From: an uncultured Bacteroidales bacterium
Lineage (GTDB): Bacteria; Bacteroidota; Bacteroidia; Bacteroidales; Bacteroidaceae
Length of the DNA stretch: 64,000 bases
Direction of reading: 5' to 3'
Assembly: GCA_945833885.1 (NCBI GenBank)
Contig: CAMAFY010000007.1
Coordinates: forward strand, 17,445 to 81,444
Under the pieces are notes generated by a model. The model had not been told where the DNA came from. It made no database searches and was given only the letters and a program-made list of their open reading frames with translations. Shown here piece after piece: positions 1 to 10,116 of the stretch (position 1 is its first letter; every line of letters begins with the position of its first letter). A program made the translations under genes and the position numbers.

Positions 1-587
1 CTCCTGCCAAATAAACGAAACTTTTCTTCATAAATCGGGCTATTGAAGGTTTTGTTGATTGTTTTTCTTGATTTAAGGTTGGGGCTATAAATTAGCGCTA
101 TGGATTTTTCCATGACAATCTGTCGGGGGAAAAATCGATGGAATTGCGTAATTCCGAGGCAAAGATACATATATTTTGTAAACTATAGGAATGAAAATCG
201 TTTATTTTTACATAATTTGACTGAATATTCACGTAATTGATATAAAATGTCTTTGCAGGAATGATAAGATAAAGGCGGCAAAACGCGCTCCACAATACAA
301 CAGACATGATTTGCGGTGGCGATTTACAGCATCCACCTTGACAAAAAGCGCCGGAACCTTTGTCGCAGGATGATTTCTTCTCATGTTGCAACAAAGGTTC
401 CGGTGTATGGAAGTCTGCCTTGATGACAATGCCGGGTGGGGAGCCGGCGGGTCGGGAAAAAACAGAGGGGTGTCGGAAGACGGTGTGGCGAAGACTTGTG
501 GAAGGTTGCTCTTCTGCCGTGCCCTAATGGCTTGGGTCTGCGTGGCGCTATGCCCTGTGCAGCGTTTTGGGGTAGGTTTTGCGGAGA

Positions 588-1994
588 TTACTCCGACCAT
601 ATCTTGACACTCTCGTTACCGAAATTGACAATGAGGGCGGTTTGGCGGGGAATATGGTGGAAGAATGCCGTACCGCTGACGCTCGTTGCTGTAGCCACAA
701 GTCGTCCTTCCGGTGTGTAGAGGCGTAGGGGGGTGCCGTCGGGCACACCTTCCACAAGCAGTATTCCTCCCTGGGCCCTGAAGGTGACGGCGGTTTTGTC
801 GGCTGTCGGGCATGTTCCGGTGGGGAGTTCGTCCTCCTTGTACAGGGCTCCGGCGCAGTTCGCCCACGAAATTGTGACGCTCACCTTGTCGGAGGGCTGA
901 AGTTCGGGGGCGCTGCTGACGACTTCCACAAGATAACTTGCCGTAAGTTGCTGGTCGGTGACGGGGCATAATCCGCTGCCGTCGTCGAGGGAATGGATGG
1001 TATAGGAGACGCTCTCCACGTTGTCGCAGTGCGAAAGGTTGGTGTCGGAATAGAATTGCAGGTTTCCGTTTTCGCAATATACGTAGGGTTCAGTGCATTT
1101 CAGCGGCAGTATTTCCGGACAGTCGCCCCATGCCATACTGATGGCATATTTCTCTATGTAGTTGTTGTCGACGTGTATGCGGGGTTTGTTTGAATAACTG
1201 AATGAGTTTGTGTTGGCACTCACGAGACGCGGTGCGAGGATGTATACCTCGGTAAGGACACTACAACTGTTAAATGCCTGTGCGTAAAGTTTGCGTATGC
1301 CTTTCCCCAGTTGGATTCTCTTCAGTGCCGTACAGCCATAGAACGCCTGTTCGCTAATCTCTGAAAGGGAGTCGGGAAAGACAACTTCTGTTATTGACGT
1401 GCAGTTGTAGAAGGCTTTCATTCCGATTGTTCGGAGAGAGTCGGAGAATGTGATGCTTTTCAGTCCGGAACCGTTGAAAGCATTGTCAGAAATCGTGCGG
1501 AGACCTGAAGGGAGGACGAGTTCCTTCAGTGCAGAACATCCGTAAAAGGCAGTGTTGGAAATCTCGGTGAGGGTGGTTGGAAGGACAATCTCTGTCAGTT
1601 TCACGCAATTGTTGAAGGTGCAGGTGGGTATAATGTCAATGCCGTCGGGCAGTTGACACTTTGTAAGACCTTTGCAGTTGTTGAAGAGATAGGTGCCTAT
1701 ATTGGTGATGGTAGCGGGAAAAACAATGGAAGTCAGTTTGTCGCATGAGGCAAAGGTGCGGCTGTCAACAGCAGTGACGGTGTACACTACATCGTTGACC
1801 GTGATGGTTTCTGGCACGATGATGTCACCGATGAAGGCTTCGGCATTGGTTGAGTAGCTGGTACTCTTTGCGGTAAGGGTTGCAGTGTTCGTCTTGGTGT
1901 CGAGGTTGTAGTACAATCCGTCCACCTCAACATCGTATGCCGAGGCGAAAAGTGCGGTAAAAAAGAGGAGGAAAAGGGAAAGGGTCTGTTTCAT
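588..1994 (-). CDS. BspA-like leucine-rich-repeat (LRR_5) surface protein with signal peptide
   Basis: Translation from internal Met MKQTLSLFLLFFTALFASA (signal peptide), then repeated 'AFYGCSALKELVLPSGLRTISDNAF' LRR_5/BspA-type repeats. ORF caller start is 2057; Met at 1994 preferred because it begins the signal peptide. Confidence 0.85.
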   Translation of the reverse strand: MKQTLSLFLLFFTALFASAYDVEVDGLYYNLDTKTNTATLTAKSTSYSTNAEAFIGDIIVPETITVNDVVYTVTAVDSRTFASCDKLTSIVFPATITNIGTYLFNNCKGLTKCQLPDGIDIIPTCTFNNCVKLTEIVLPTTLTEISNTAFYGCSALKELVLPSGLRTISDNAFNGSGLKSITFSDSLRTIGMKAFYNCTSITEVVFPDSLSEISEQAFYGCTALKRIQLGKGIRKLYAQAFNSCSVLTEVYILAPRLVSANTNSFSYSNKPRIHVDNNYIEKYAISMAWGDCPEILPLKCTEPYVYCENGNLQFYSDTNLSHCDNVESVSYTIHSLDDGSGLCPVTDQQLTASYLVEVVSSAPELQPSDKVSVTISWANCAGALYKEDELPTGTCPTADKTAVTFRAQGGILLVEGVPDGTPLRLYTPEGRLVATATSVSGTAFFHHIPRQTALIVNFGNESVKIWSE

Positions 1995-2155
1995 TTTCTT
2001 GAAAGGTGGGAAATTTTGCCCCCACCTTAAACTTATCAAGTAGGTTTCAACACTCACAAAACATGGCTGTAATTTTGTGGGTGACTGAACAAAATTAGGC
2101 GATAGTTATATGTTGGTTTTGTAAAACGGAATGTTGAAACCTACTTAAGACCTGC

Positions 2156-4399
2156 TTACATCTTTCCAAGACGGAGTTTGAAGCCACCGTTTTGGAGGAG
2201 GTCATTATGGGAAATGCGGAAGGACTTATAGGGACGTCCGCCCACGGTGATACCCTTGATGCGGGTATTGTCTGCTGCGCCCGGTGCTTCGATGACGAGG
2301 TGGTCGTGTCCGTTGACGGGTTGCTCCAGCCGGATGGTGACTTTGTCAAACACGGGTGTGGTGATGGTATAGGAAGCGTCGGCAGGATTGTCGGGATAGA
2401 TGCCCATCATGCTGAACACCGCCCATGCGCTCATCGTGCCGGTATCGTCGTTTCCGGGGATGCCGTTGGGGGCATTGTGGAAATAGCGGTCGAGGCATTG
2501 GCGGGTGAGGAGTTGCGTGCGCCACTCTTCGCCCTTGAAATAACTGAAAAGATAGGGGTAGGCGATGTCAGGTTCGTTGGCGGGGTCGTAGTTCCCGTCG
2601 TCGAATATCCGCTGGAGTTTGTTCACGAACTGCTTCTGTCCACCCATCAGTCGGGCAAGTCCCTTGACATCATGGGGAACATAGAAGGTGTAGTTCCAGG
2701 CATTCCCCTCGTGGAAGCCGGGGCTGGGCTCGAAGTTCTCGCCTTGCTTGGGATCAAATGGCGTAAGGAATTTTCCGTCGGGCGTGATTGGGCGGAGCGT
2801 TCCGAAGTCTTTGCAGAAGTAATGTTTGTATCCCATGGAGCGTTCGTGGTAGCGTCGCTGCGCTTCGCTGTCTCCGATGGCCTCTCCGGCAAAGCGGCTG
2901 AGGGCATAGTCTGCGATGTAGTATTCGAGCGCGTGGCTCACGCTGTTGTCGAATTGGCTTTCAAGGGGGCAATATCCCCGTTTTACGTATTCGTCGTTGT
3001 CGGGACGCAGGGGATTGTCCTTGCCGGGGGTGTCGGCTCCGCGCCGCATCGCCTCATAGGCAAGTTTGACGTCGAAGTCGCGAAGTCCCTTTGCCCAGGT
3101 GTCATAGATGACGGGAATGGCAGGGTCGCCTTCCATGGTGAACGTCTCGCGGCCGAAGAGTTCCCATTTGGGAAGCCATCCGCTCTCACGGTACATGTCG
3201 AGCATGGTGCGCACCATGTTGAGTTGGCGGCTCGGGAAGAGCAGGGTGTTGAGTTGGTGTGTGCAGCGGTAGGTGTCCCAAAGGCTGAACACCGTGTAGC
3301 GGTCGTGGTTGGTATGGAGGATATCCTCGCCCTCCATGGCAGGATATTGTCCGTTGACGTCCTGCAGGATGTTGGGATGGATCTGCAAATGATAGAGGGC
3401 AGTATAGAAGATGGTGCGCTGGTCTTCGGTTCCTCCTTCAACGGTTACGGTGGACAAAGCCTTCTCCCACGCCTGACGGGCACGGAGGGCAATGTCGTCG
3501 AAATGCGTGCCGGCGGGCTGTTCGGCTTCAAGATTCTCGCGGGCATTGGCGATGCTGACGAAACTTACGCCCATGCGGACCTCCACTTCCTCGCCATCCG
3601 CGCAGTCGAAGGTCCAATAAGCGCCGATGTCATCGCCGCCAAGGTCGCGGCGATAGTTCTCATAAAGTTTGTATTTTCCGGCTTCCGGATTCCATTCCTT
3701 CTCCACTCCGTAGGCGTCGCGCTGGTGTTTCCAGAATCCACGGCTCTGAGGTTTCTTGCTCACACGGAGGACGAAGTAGCAGGGATACCATGCTCTCGGA
3801 CTGTTATAGCAGAATCCTCCGAGCATTTTCTGGCCCTCCACCTCGCAGTCGTTGACATATCTGACGAAGGCTCCGCTTTCATTCGTAAGACCCTCGCCGA
3901 GGTTGAGGAGGACATTGCCCTGACCTTTGGGGTACACGAAGCGTGCGATGGCGGTGCGTGGGGTGGCGCTCACCTCGGTTTTGATGCCATATTTTGTCAG
4001 CAGGTTGGAGTAGCGTCCCGGTGTCGCCTTCTCATCGGTATAGGTGGAGCCGTAGTTGTGGTAATCCACATCCAGTGTTCCGCTTGTGGGCATGAGCAAC
4101 AGGCTGGAAAGGTCGGGACATCCCACACCGCTCAGGTTGACATGGCTGTATCCTGTAAAGAAGGAATTGGTCTCCTCGTAGGGCGTCGACCACCACCGGG
4201 CGTCTTTGTCGAAGGCGTTAAGGTCGCTGCCCATGACGTTGAATGGGACAACGCTCATCAGTCCGGCCGGCATGACGGCACCGGGATTGCAGGTGCCGAA
4301 GTTGGTGGTGCCGATAAAGGGGTTGACATAGTCGACGGGCGACTTTTGGGCATGGAGGATTGCCGGCAGTAAAGCAAGGAGTAGAAGCAGGCGTTTCAT
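2156..4399 (-). CDS. Glycoside hydrolase family 92 alpha-mannosidase, secreted
   Basis: Signal peptide followed by VDYVNPFIGTTNFGTCNPGAVMPAGLMSVVPFN and GIPGNDDTGTMSAWAVFSMMGIYP, hallmark GH92 motifs. Confidence 0.93.
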   Translation of the reverse strand: MKRLLLLLALLPAILHAQKSPVDYVNPFIGTTNFGTCNPGAVMPAGLMSVVPFNVMGSDLNAFDKDARWWSTPYEETNSFFTGYSHVNLSGVGCPDLSSLLLMPTSGTLDVDYHNYGSTYTDEKATPGRYSNLLTKYGIKTEVSATPRTAIARFVYPKGQGNVLLNLGEGLTNESGAFVRYVNDCEVEGQKMLGGFCYNSPRAWYPCYFVLRVSKKPQSRGFWKHQRDAYGVEKEWNPEAGKYKLYENYRRDLGGDDIGAYWTFDCADGEEVEVRMGVSFVSIANARENLEAEQPAGTHFDDIALRARQAWEKALSTVTVEGGTEDQRTIFYTALYHLQIHPNILQDVNGQYPAMEGEDILHTNHDRYTVFSLWDTYRCTHQLNTLLFPSRQLNMVRTMLDMYRESGWLPKWELFGRETFTMEGDPAIPVIYDTWAKGLRDFDVKLAYEAMRRGADTPGKDNPLRPDNDEYVKRGYCPLESQFDNSVSHALEYYIADYALSRFAGEAIGDSEAQRRYHERSMGYKHYFCKDFGTLRPITPDGKFLTPFDPKQGENFEPSPGFHEGNAWNYTFYVPHDVKGLARLMGGQKQFVNKLQRIFDDGNYDPANEPDIAYPYLFSYFKGEEWRTQLLTRQCLDRYFHNAPNGIPGNDDTGTMSAWAVFSMMGIYPDNPADASYTITTPVFDKVTIRLEQPVNGHDHLVIEAPGAADNTRIKGITVGGRPYKSFRISHNDLLQNGGFKLRLGKM

Positions 4400-4441
4400 G
4401 GTGGTTTTTCTTTTCTGTTGGGGCGGGATAATGCCTATTTA

Positions 4442-4449
4442 GGGGGGGG
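4442..4449. repeat. Homopolymeric G8 tract 43 nt upstream of the GH92 start codon
   Basis: Direct read 'agggggggga'. Confidence 0.9.
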
Positions 4450-4552
4450 AGTCTGTCATCTGGATTGGAAAACACAATCCATAATACAGCAGTAAGGATT
4501 CTCGGTGGTGATTTTCAGCGTCCACCTTTAAGGGGTGTGGTGTGGCAAAGGG

Positions 4553-5476
4553 TCAGTTGTCGCCACGGTATTTTCCCTCATCCTTGTCGTTGAGCATGGA
4601 GAGGTACGATTGGTATCTTGAAGGTGCTATCCGGTGTTCTTCGATAGCCTGTAGCACAGCACAGCCAGGTTCGTGGGTGTGTGTGCAGTTGTCGAAGCGG
4701 CATTCGCGGCCGGTTTGGAAGATTTCGCGGAAATAATGTGCGATTTCTTCGGGTTCCATGTCGAAGGTTCCGAAACCTTTGATGCCGGGTATGTCGATGA
4801 CGCTGCCGCCTTCCGGGAGGTCGTAGAGGGCGGAGAATGTGGTGGTGTGCATGCCCGTGCCGTGGGCTTCGGAGATTTCTGCCGTGCGGACGTTGAGGCC
4901 GGGGATGAGATGGTTGATGAGGGTGCTCTTCCCCACGCCGCTATGTCCGGCAAGCAGGGTGACTTTTCCCGTCATCCGCCTTCTGAGTTCCTCTGTTCCC
5001 GTGCCCTGTGTGGCGGAAATGTGGAGGACATCATAGCCGATGTGTCCGTAGAGCAGCGTCAGATAATCCACCATCTCCCGTTCTTCGTCGCTGAGGTCGT
5101 CCATCTTGTTGAAGACGATGACGACGGGAACGCTGTAGGCTTCGGCGCTGGCGAGGAAACGGTCGATGAAGGTGGTGGAGGTTTCCGGTCTTGCCGCTGT
5201 GACCACCAGCAACGCCACGTCGATGTTTGCGGCAAGGATGTGGCTTTGTTTGGAAAGGTTCGACGCTTTTCGGATGATGTAGTTGCGTCGGGGGTCGATG
5301 GCTGTGATCCATTCGCCGTCGTCGCGCACGGTAACGCCGTCACCCACCGCCACAGGATTGGTGGTGCGGATGCCTTTCAGGCGGAAATTGCCTTTGACAC
5401 GGCATTCCACCATCTGTCCGTCATCGGTGCGGACAATGTAACTGCTGCCGGTATTTCTTACTACGGTTCCGTGCAT
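4553..5476 (-). CDS. rsgA: Ribosome small-subunit-dependent GTPase A
   Basis: OB domain plus circularly permuted GTPase; GHSGVGKSTLINHLIPG, DIPGIKGF, C-terminal Zn motif CRFDNCTHTHEPGC. Confidence 0.95.
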   Translation of the reverse strand: MHGTVVRNTGSSYIVRTDDGQMVECRVKGNFRLKGIRTTNPVAVGDGVTVRDDGEWITAIDPRRNYIIRKASNLSKQSHILAANIDVALLVVTAARPETSTTFIDRFLASAEAYSVPVVIVFNKMDDLSDEEREMVDYLTLLYGHIGYDVLHISATQGTGTEELRRRMTGKVTLLAGHSGVGKSTLINHLIPGLNVRTAEISEAHGTGMHTTTFSALYDLPEGGSVIDIPGIKGFGTFDMEPEEIAHYFREIFQTGRECRFDNCTHTHEPGCAVLQAIEEHRIAPSRYQSYLSMLNDKDEGKYRGDN

Positions 5477-5680
5477 GCTGGAGTCAGGTGTTGTGGAGGG
5501 GAGGGTAAAGGTTTGGGCGTTCGTGCGGGCGTGTAGAAAATTTCCCGTCGTCGAGCAAGGATATGTTCCTCACCTTCGGGCGGGTTTATGGAAATGACGG
5601 TGCTGAGGGCTGTGCCGAATGTTGCAGAGGTGTCGGAACATCCCCTGCAAACCCCTTTTTCCAGCCCTCGAAAATACCGC

Positions 5681-6241
5681 CTATACGGTCATGATTTCCT
5701 TGCTCTTTGCGGCAAGGAGCGCATCGACATCCTTGATCTTCTTGTCGTGAATCTTCTGGAGTTCTGCTTCCGCATCCTTCTCGACATCCTCGGGAACACC
5801 GTCCTTCACGCTCTTTTTGAGTTTGTCGATGCCGTCGCGGCGTGCGTTTCGGATGGCAATCTTCGTCTCTTCGCCCTCCTGGTTGCACTGCTTGGTGAGT
5901 GCGCGGCGGCGCTCTTCGGTGAGAGGAGGTATGGCCAGACGGATGACTTCGCCGTTGTTTTCGGGCATGATACCGATGGTGCTGTCGATGAGTGCCTTTT
6001 CAATTACGCGGAACATCGACTTGTCCCAGGGCTTGATGGCAATGGTTCTTGCGTCGGGAGTGGTGATGGCGGCACAGTTGTTGATGGGTACCATCGAGCC
6101 GTAACTGTTGACGCGGATGGGGTCGAGGATGTGTATGTTTGCCTTGCCGGCGCGGATGTGGCCAAGCGTTTCTTCAAGGTGCATGACGCTCATGTCCATG
6201 CGTTCTTCGCAGTCGGAGAGGAGTTGTTTGACGTCTAACAT
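5681..6241 (-). CDS. frr: Ribosome recycling factor
   Basis: 186 aa; MDMSVMHLEETLGHIRAGKANIHILDPIRVNSYGSMVPINN typical RRF. Confidence 0.96.
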   Translation of the reverse strand: MLDVKQLLSDCEERMDMSVMHLEETLGHIRAGKANIHILDPIRVNSYGSMVPINNCAAITTPDARTIAIKPWDKSMFRVIEKALIDSTIGIMPENNGEVIRLAIPPLTEERRRALTKQCNQEGEETKIAIRNARRDGIDKLKKSVKDGVPEDVEKDAEAELQKIHDKKIKDVDALLAAKSKEIMTV

Positions 6242-6296
6242 AGGATTATATGTGTGATAAAGGTTATTTGTTTATGCCGGTGTGGATGTGTGGATG

Positions 6297-6407
6297 GAAA
6301 GTGCGGAGGTTCCGGGAAGAGAATGCGGAACTTTCGGGCAGAAAGTGCGGAGGTTTTTGGCAAAAACTTCGGAACTTTCCAGGAGAAAACTTCGGATGCT
6401 TTCCGCG
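6297..6407. repeat. Degenerate tandem repeat, 5 units, period 22,22,22,23 bp (intergenic, upstream of frr)
   Basis: CGG anchor at 6304, 6326, 6348, 6370, 6393; consensus about GAAAGTGCGGAGGTTTCGGGCA. Confidence 0.85.
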
Positions 6408-6443
6408 GCTTTCCGCTGCAAATATACGTTTTAATTTCCGAAA

Positions 6444-8936
6444 TCATAACGGGTCAACGTCAAAAAAGACGAGAATACCTTTGAATGCGGGTGTTTTCAG
6501 CAGTTGGTCGCGTGCTGCAAGCAGGGTGTTGCGTATGCTTTGCGGCGTGAAGCGGTGGTCGGTTTTCAGCATAATCTTCCGGATGTGTTGCATCTGCACC
6601 CTCGAAACGCCGGGGCGGTCGGGGCCGAGCAGGTCGTCCTTGAAGTAGGGGCGCAGGAGTCCCGCCATGGCATCGGCGGCATGTTTTACGACATCCTCGT
6701 TGCGGTGCTTGAAATAGATGGCGATGAGGTGGACCTCGGGTGGGAAACGGAATTGCCGGCGGTCCGCCATCTGCATGTCGTACATGGCGCGGTAATCGTT
6801 GTCCACCACGTGTTGGATGGTTGGCGATTGGGGTTGCTGCGTCTGTAGTATCACCATTCCGCGCTTCCCCCTCCGTCCGGCGCGTCCCGCCACCTGCGAC
6901 ATCATCTGGAAGGCGCGTTCGTGTGCGCGGAAATCGCTGGCGTTGAGCATCTGGTCGGCGTTGAGGATGCCCACGATGTTCACGTGGTCGAAGTCGAGCC
7001 CTTTGGTGACCATCTGCGTGCCGACGAGCAGGTTGGAGCGCCGTTGTTGGAAGTTTCCGATGAGTCTCTCGTAGGCTGACCGGCTTCGTGTGGTGTCGAG
7101 GTCCATACGTGCCGTTCTCGCTTCGGGGAAGCAGGCTTCAACGGCCGACTCAATCTTCTCCGTACCGTAGCCGATGTCGCGCAATTCGGTGTTCTGGCAT
7201 TGCGGACAGCATGTGGGAATGTCGTAAATGCTGCCGCAGTAGTGGCATACCAGACGGTTGATGCGCTGGTGGAAGGTCAGCGCCACGTCACATCTTGTGC
7301 AATGTGGCGTCCAACTGCATTTCGTACACGACAGTTGCGGGCTGTAACCCCGTCGGTTCAGGAAGAGGATGGCTTGTCCGCCTTCCGCGAGGCTTTCGTG
7401 TACGGCATCCATAAGCCTTGGGGCGAACGGGGTGGTCATCTGTTTTTTCCGGCGGAGTTCCTTGACGTCCTCCACCCTGATTTCCGGCAGTTGCACGTCG
7501 CCGAAGCGCGTGGTGAGTTCCACAAGTCCGAATTTCCCTTTCAGGGCGTTGGTGTAGGTCTCTAAGGCAGGGGTGGCTGTGCCGAGAAGCACCTTCGCAT
7601 CATATTGTTTTGCCAGCACGATGGCGGCATCCCGTGCGTTGTAGCGTGGGGCGGGGTCCTGTTGCTTGTAGGAAGTCTCGTGCTCTTCGTCGACGATGAC
7701 CAATCCCAGGTTGCGGAAGGGCAGGAAGACGGCGCTGCGGACGCCGAGAATCAGCGGGAAAGGACGGTCGGAAAGTTGGCGGTGCCAAAGTTCCACACGT
7801 TCATTGTCGGGAAATTTCGAGTGGTAGATGCCAAGTTTGTCGCCGAAGACCCGTCCGAGACGTGTGGTGATCTGTGTCGTCAGCGCGATTTCCGGAAGAA
7901 GGTAGAGCACCTGACGGCCCTTGGCGATGGTTTCCTCAATGAGTTTGGTGTATACCTCGGTCTTTCCGCTCGATGTCACGCCGTGCAGCAGCACGGTGTC
8001 GTGGGTGCCGAAGGCCTCGTTGATGCTGTCCTTTGCCCTTTGTTGCGCCTCGCTGAGGGGGCGTGCAAGGAGTTCGGGCAGGGCTTTGTGGGTTTTCAGG
8101 CGTCCTACCTCCACGTTGTAGGTTTCGAGGATGCCCTTTTTCTTCAGTGAAGCCAATGCCGATGCTGCTCCGTTGCCGGCTTTCTCGATGAGGACGCTGT
8201 GTTTTACGGGCACCGTCAGGCTCTCGTTCTTCAGGGTGAGGGCAGTTGCGGTATGGCTGATGTCGAGAAAGGTGGTGAGAAGATGGAACTGGTTTTGCGT
8301 CCGGCGGCTCTGTTCGAGCAGGTTGCAGAGCATTTGCAGCGATTCTTCCGTCCTGTAGTCCGCGGCAAGGCGTATGTGGGTTTCCGTCCGCGACTTGAAC
8401 GACTGGCTGACGCGCTCCATCACCTCGATGATGCCGCGTTCCAGGAGGTCGCGTAGGGTGCTTATCAGTCCGATGCCCGGAATTTGCTTTTGAAGGGTGG
8501 CGATGTTCTGCGGTTTTGTGTTGAGCATGGCAAGGATTTGCCGCGCTCTCTGCGATTCGTCGCCAGCCGTTTCCTCATCGTAGATGTAGCCTTCCGCCAG
8601 AGAATATACGGTTTCGCTTTCCAGTTTCAGCCCGCTTGGCAACGCCGCCTTCATCACTTCGCCGGGAAAGCACATGTAATAGTTTGCCATCCACCGCCAG
8701 AAGTCAATCTGTTGTGGCAACAGCAGCGGTCGGCTGTCCACGATTTCCTCCACCTCCTTGTAGGAGATGTTCGTGGCGTTTTCGTGGAGGCGGATGACGA
8801 TGCCCGTATATCGCTTGCTTTTCCCGAGGGGTACCACCACGCGGGTGCCGACAACCGTCTTGGCCACCATGGCGTCTGGTAGCAGATAGGTGTAGGCACC
8901 GGGTACGGCAAGGGGGAGGACAACGTCTGCAAACAT
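6444..8936 (-). CDS. priA: Primosomal protein N' (replication restart helicase)
   Basis: 830 aa; LLHGVTSSGKTEVY, DEEHETSYKQ, zinc-binding CTKCSWTPHCTRCDVALTFH/CHYCGSIYDIPTCCPQC. Confidence 0.96.
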   Translation of the reverse strand: MFADVVLPLAVPGAYTYLLPDAMVAKTVVGTRVVVPLGKSKRYTGIVIRLHENATNISYKEVEEIVDSRPLLLPQQIDFWRWMANYYMCFPGEVMKAALPSGLKLESETVYSLAEGYIYDEETAGDESQRARQILAMLNTKPQNIATLQKQIPGIGLISTLRDLLERGIIEVMERVSQSFKSRTETHIRLAADYRTEESLQMLCNLLEQSRRTQNQFHLLTTFLDISHTATALTLKNESLTVPVKHSVLIEKAGNGAASALASLKKKGILETYNVEVGRLKTHKALPELLARPLSEAQQRAKDSINEAFGTHDTVLLHGVTSSGKTEVYTKLIEETIAKGRQVLYLLPEIALTTQITTRLGRVFGDKLGIYHSKFPDNERVELWHRQLSDRPFPLILGVRSAVFLPFRNLGLVIVDEEHETSYKQQDPAPRYNARDAAIVLAKQYDAKVLLGTATPALETYTNALKGKFGLVELTTRFGDVQLPEIRVEDVKELRRKKQMTTPFAPRLMDAVHESLAEGGQAILFLNRRGYSPQLSCTKCSWTPHCTRCDVALTFHQRINRLVCHYCGSIYDIPTCCPQCQNTELRDIGYGTEKIESAVEACFPEARTARMDLDTTRSRSAYERLIGNFQQRRSNLLVGTQMVTKGLDFDHVNIVGILNADQMLNASDFRAHERAFQMMSQVAGRAGRRGKRGMVILQTQQPQSPTIQHVVDNDYRAMYDMQMADRRQFRFPPEVHLIAIYFKHRNEDVVKHAADAMAGLLRPYFKDDLLGPDRPGVSRVQMQHIRKIMLKTDHRFTPQSIRNTLLAARDQLLKTPAFKGILVFFDVDPL

Positions 8937-8989
8937 GTTGGAAATGTCAATGTTTTTCGTGGAGGAAATGCCTGATGCCTACGGCATGT

Positions 8990-9637
8990 TTACTGGTCGA
9001 AGAGCGTCTTTTCGTGTATTTCTGCCAGATTTCCGAAGGTCAGACGGTGGTGGGGAGTGATGCCGTGTTCGGCAATTCCCAGTTGGTGTTCGCGGGTGGG
9101 GTAGCCAGCGTTGTGGTCCCATCCGTAAAAAGGATACTGCCGGTGCAGTTCCATCATGCGGTCATCGCGGTAGGTTTTCGCGAGAATCGATGCTGCGGCG
9201 ATGCTGAGATATTTTCCGTCGCCTTTGACAATCGTGGTGTAGGGGACGGAGGGTGCCGTCGGCTTTCCTGTGGTCGCCACTCCCGGGAAGTAGGGTTTGA
9301 AGCGGTTGCCGTCAACGATTACGAACTGTGGCCGCAGCGCGAGTTGGTCGAGTGCCCGGTGCATGGCGAGTATTGAAGCGTTGAGGATGTTGATGCGGTC
9401 TATCTCTTCGTTGCTGACAATGCCCACGGCCCATGCCAGGGCATCGTGCTCAATCTCCTTCCGAAGTTCGTAACGTCTTTTCGCCGTCAATTGCTTCGAG
9501 TCGTTCAAAGCCTCGTTCTCGTAGTCCGGGGGCAGGATGACTGCAGCGGCATATACCGGTCCTGCCAGGCACCCGCGGCCGGCTTCGTCGCATCCGGCCT
9601 CCACAAGACGGTCGTTGTTATAAGTGTTGAGAAGCAT
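8990..9637 (-). CDS. rnhB: Ribonuclease HII
   Basis: VEAGCDEAGRGCLAGPVYAAAVIL, DSKQLTAKRR, FVIVDGNRF. Confidence 0.95.
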   Translation of the reverse strand: MLLNTYNNDRLVEAGCDEAGRGCLAGPVYAAAVILPPDYENEALNDSKQLTAKRRYELRKEIEHDALAWAVGIVSNEEIDRINILNASILAMHRALDQLALRPQFVIVDGNRFKPYFPGVATTGKPTAPSVPYTTIVKGDGKYLSIAAASILAKTYRDDRMMELHRQYPFYGWDHNAGYPTREHQLGIAEHGITPHHRLTFGNLAEIHEKTLFDQ

Positions 9638-9739
9638 GTTTGATGGTGTTTTCTTTCGGGCGGTATGGGATATGGTGTTGCCGATAGCAGTCTTTTCCGG
9701 CTGCGGTCTGTTCTGTTGGGGATGGTTGACCCCCCGCCG

Positions 9740-10060
9740 TTATTCGATGACAACGGCGGTTCCGGACGCCGCAACCATCAGGATGCTGCCTCTTTCGCCG
9801 ACTGTTTCGTAGTCGATGTCGATGCCGACGATGGCGTTCGCCCCCATTTCCAGCGCTTTCTCTTCCAATTCGCACATGGCTTGTTCGCGTGCCTCTGTCA
9901 GCACCTTCTCATAGCCTTTTGTACGTCCTCCGAAGAAGTCGCGGATCTGTGCGCCAAAATCGCGGAAGGCGTTCGCACCGATGATGGCTTCGGAAGAGAC
10001 AATGCCGATGTATTTCTTTATGGTATGCCCCTCAATGTTGGGCGTTGTGGTGAGTATCAT
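9740..10060 (-). CDS. YbjQ/UPF0145 family protein
   Basis: 106 aa; '[35 protein letters not shown]...[17 protein letters not shown]' matches the YbjQ family pattern. Confidence 0.85.
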   Translation of the reverse strand: MILTTTPNIEGHTIKKYIGIVSSEAIIGANAFRDFGAQIRDFFGGRTKGYEKVLTEAREQAMCELEEKALEMGANAIVGIDIDYETVGERGSILMVAASGTAVVIE

Positions 10061-10116
10061 GGTATGTGGGGTATGTGTTCAGTTGGGGGAATGGTGAAAG
10101 GATCTCTTCCTTTTTT

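Noticed and set aside
43-607. ORFs at the left window edge (98..394, 229..600, 383..607, 436..720)
   Set aside because: Overlap a dispersed repeat and the 3' end of the BspA-like gene; no protein features.
2192-4372. 726-aa plus-strand ORF
   Set aside because: Exact antisense shadow of the GH92 gene; composition-driven, low-complexity V/A/G translation with no recognisable domain.
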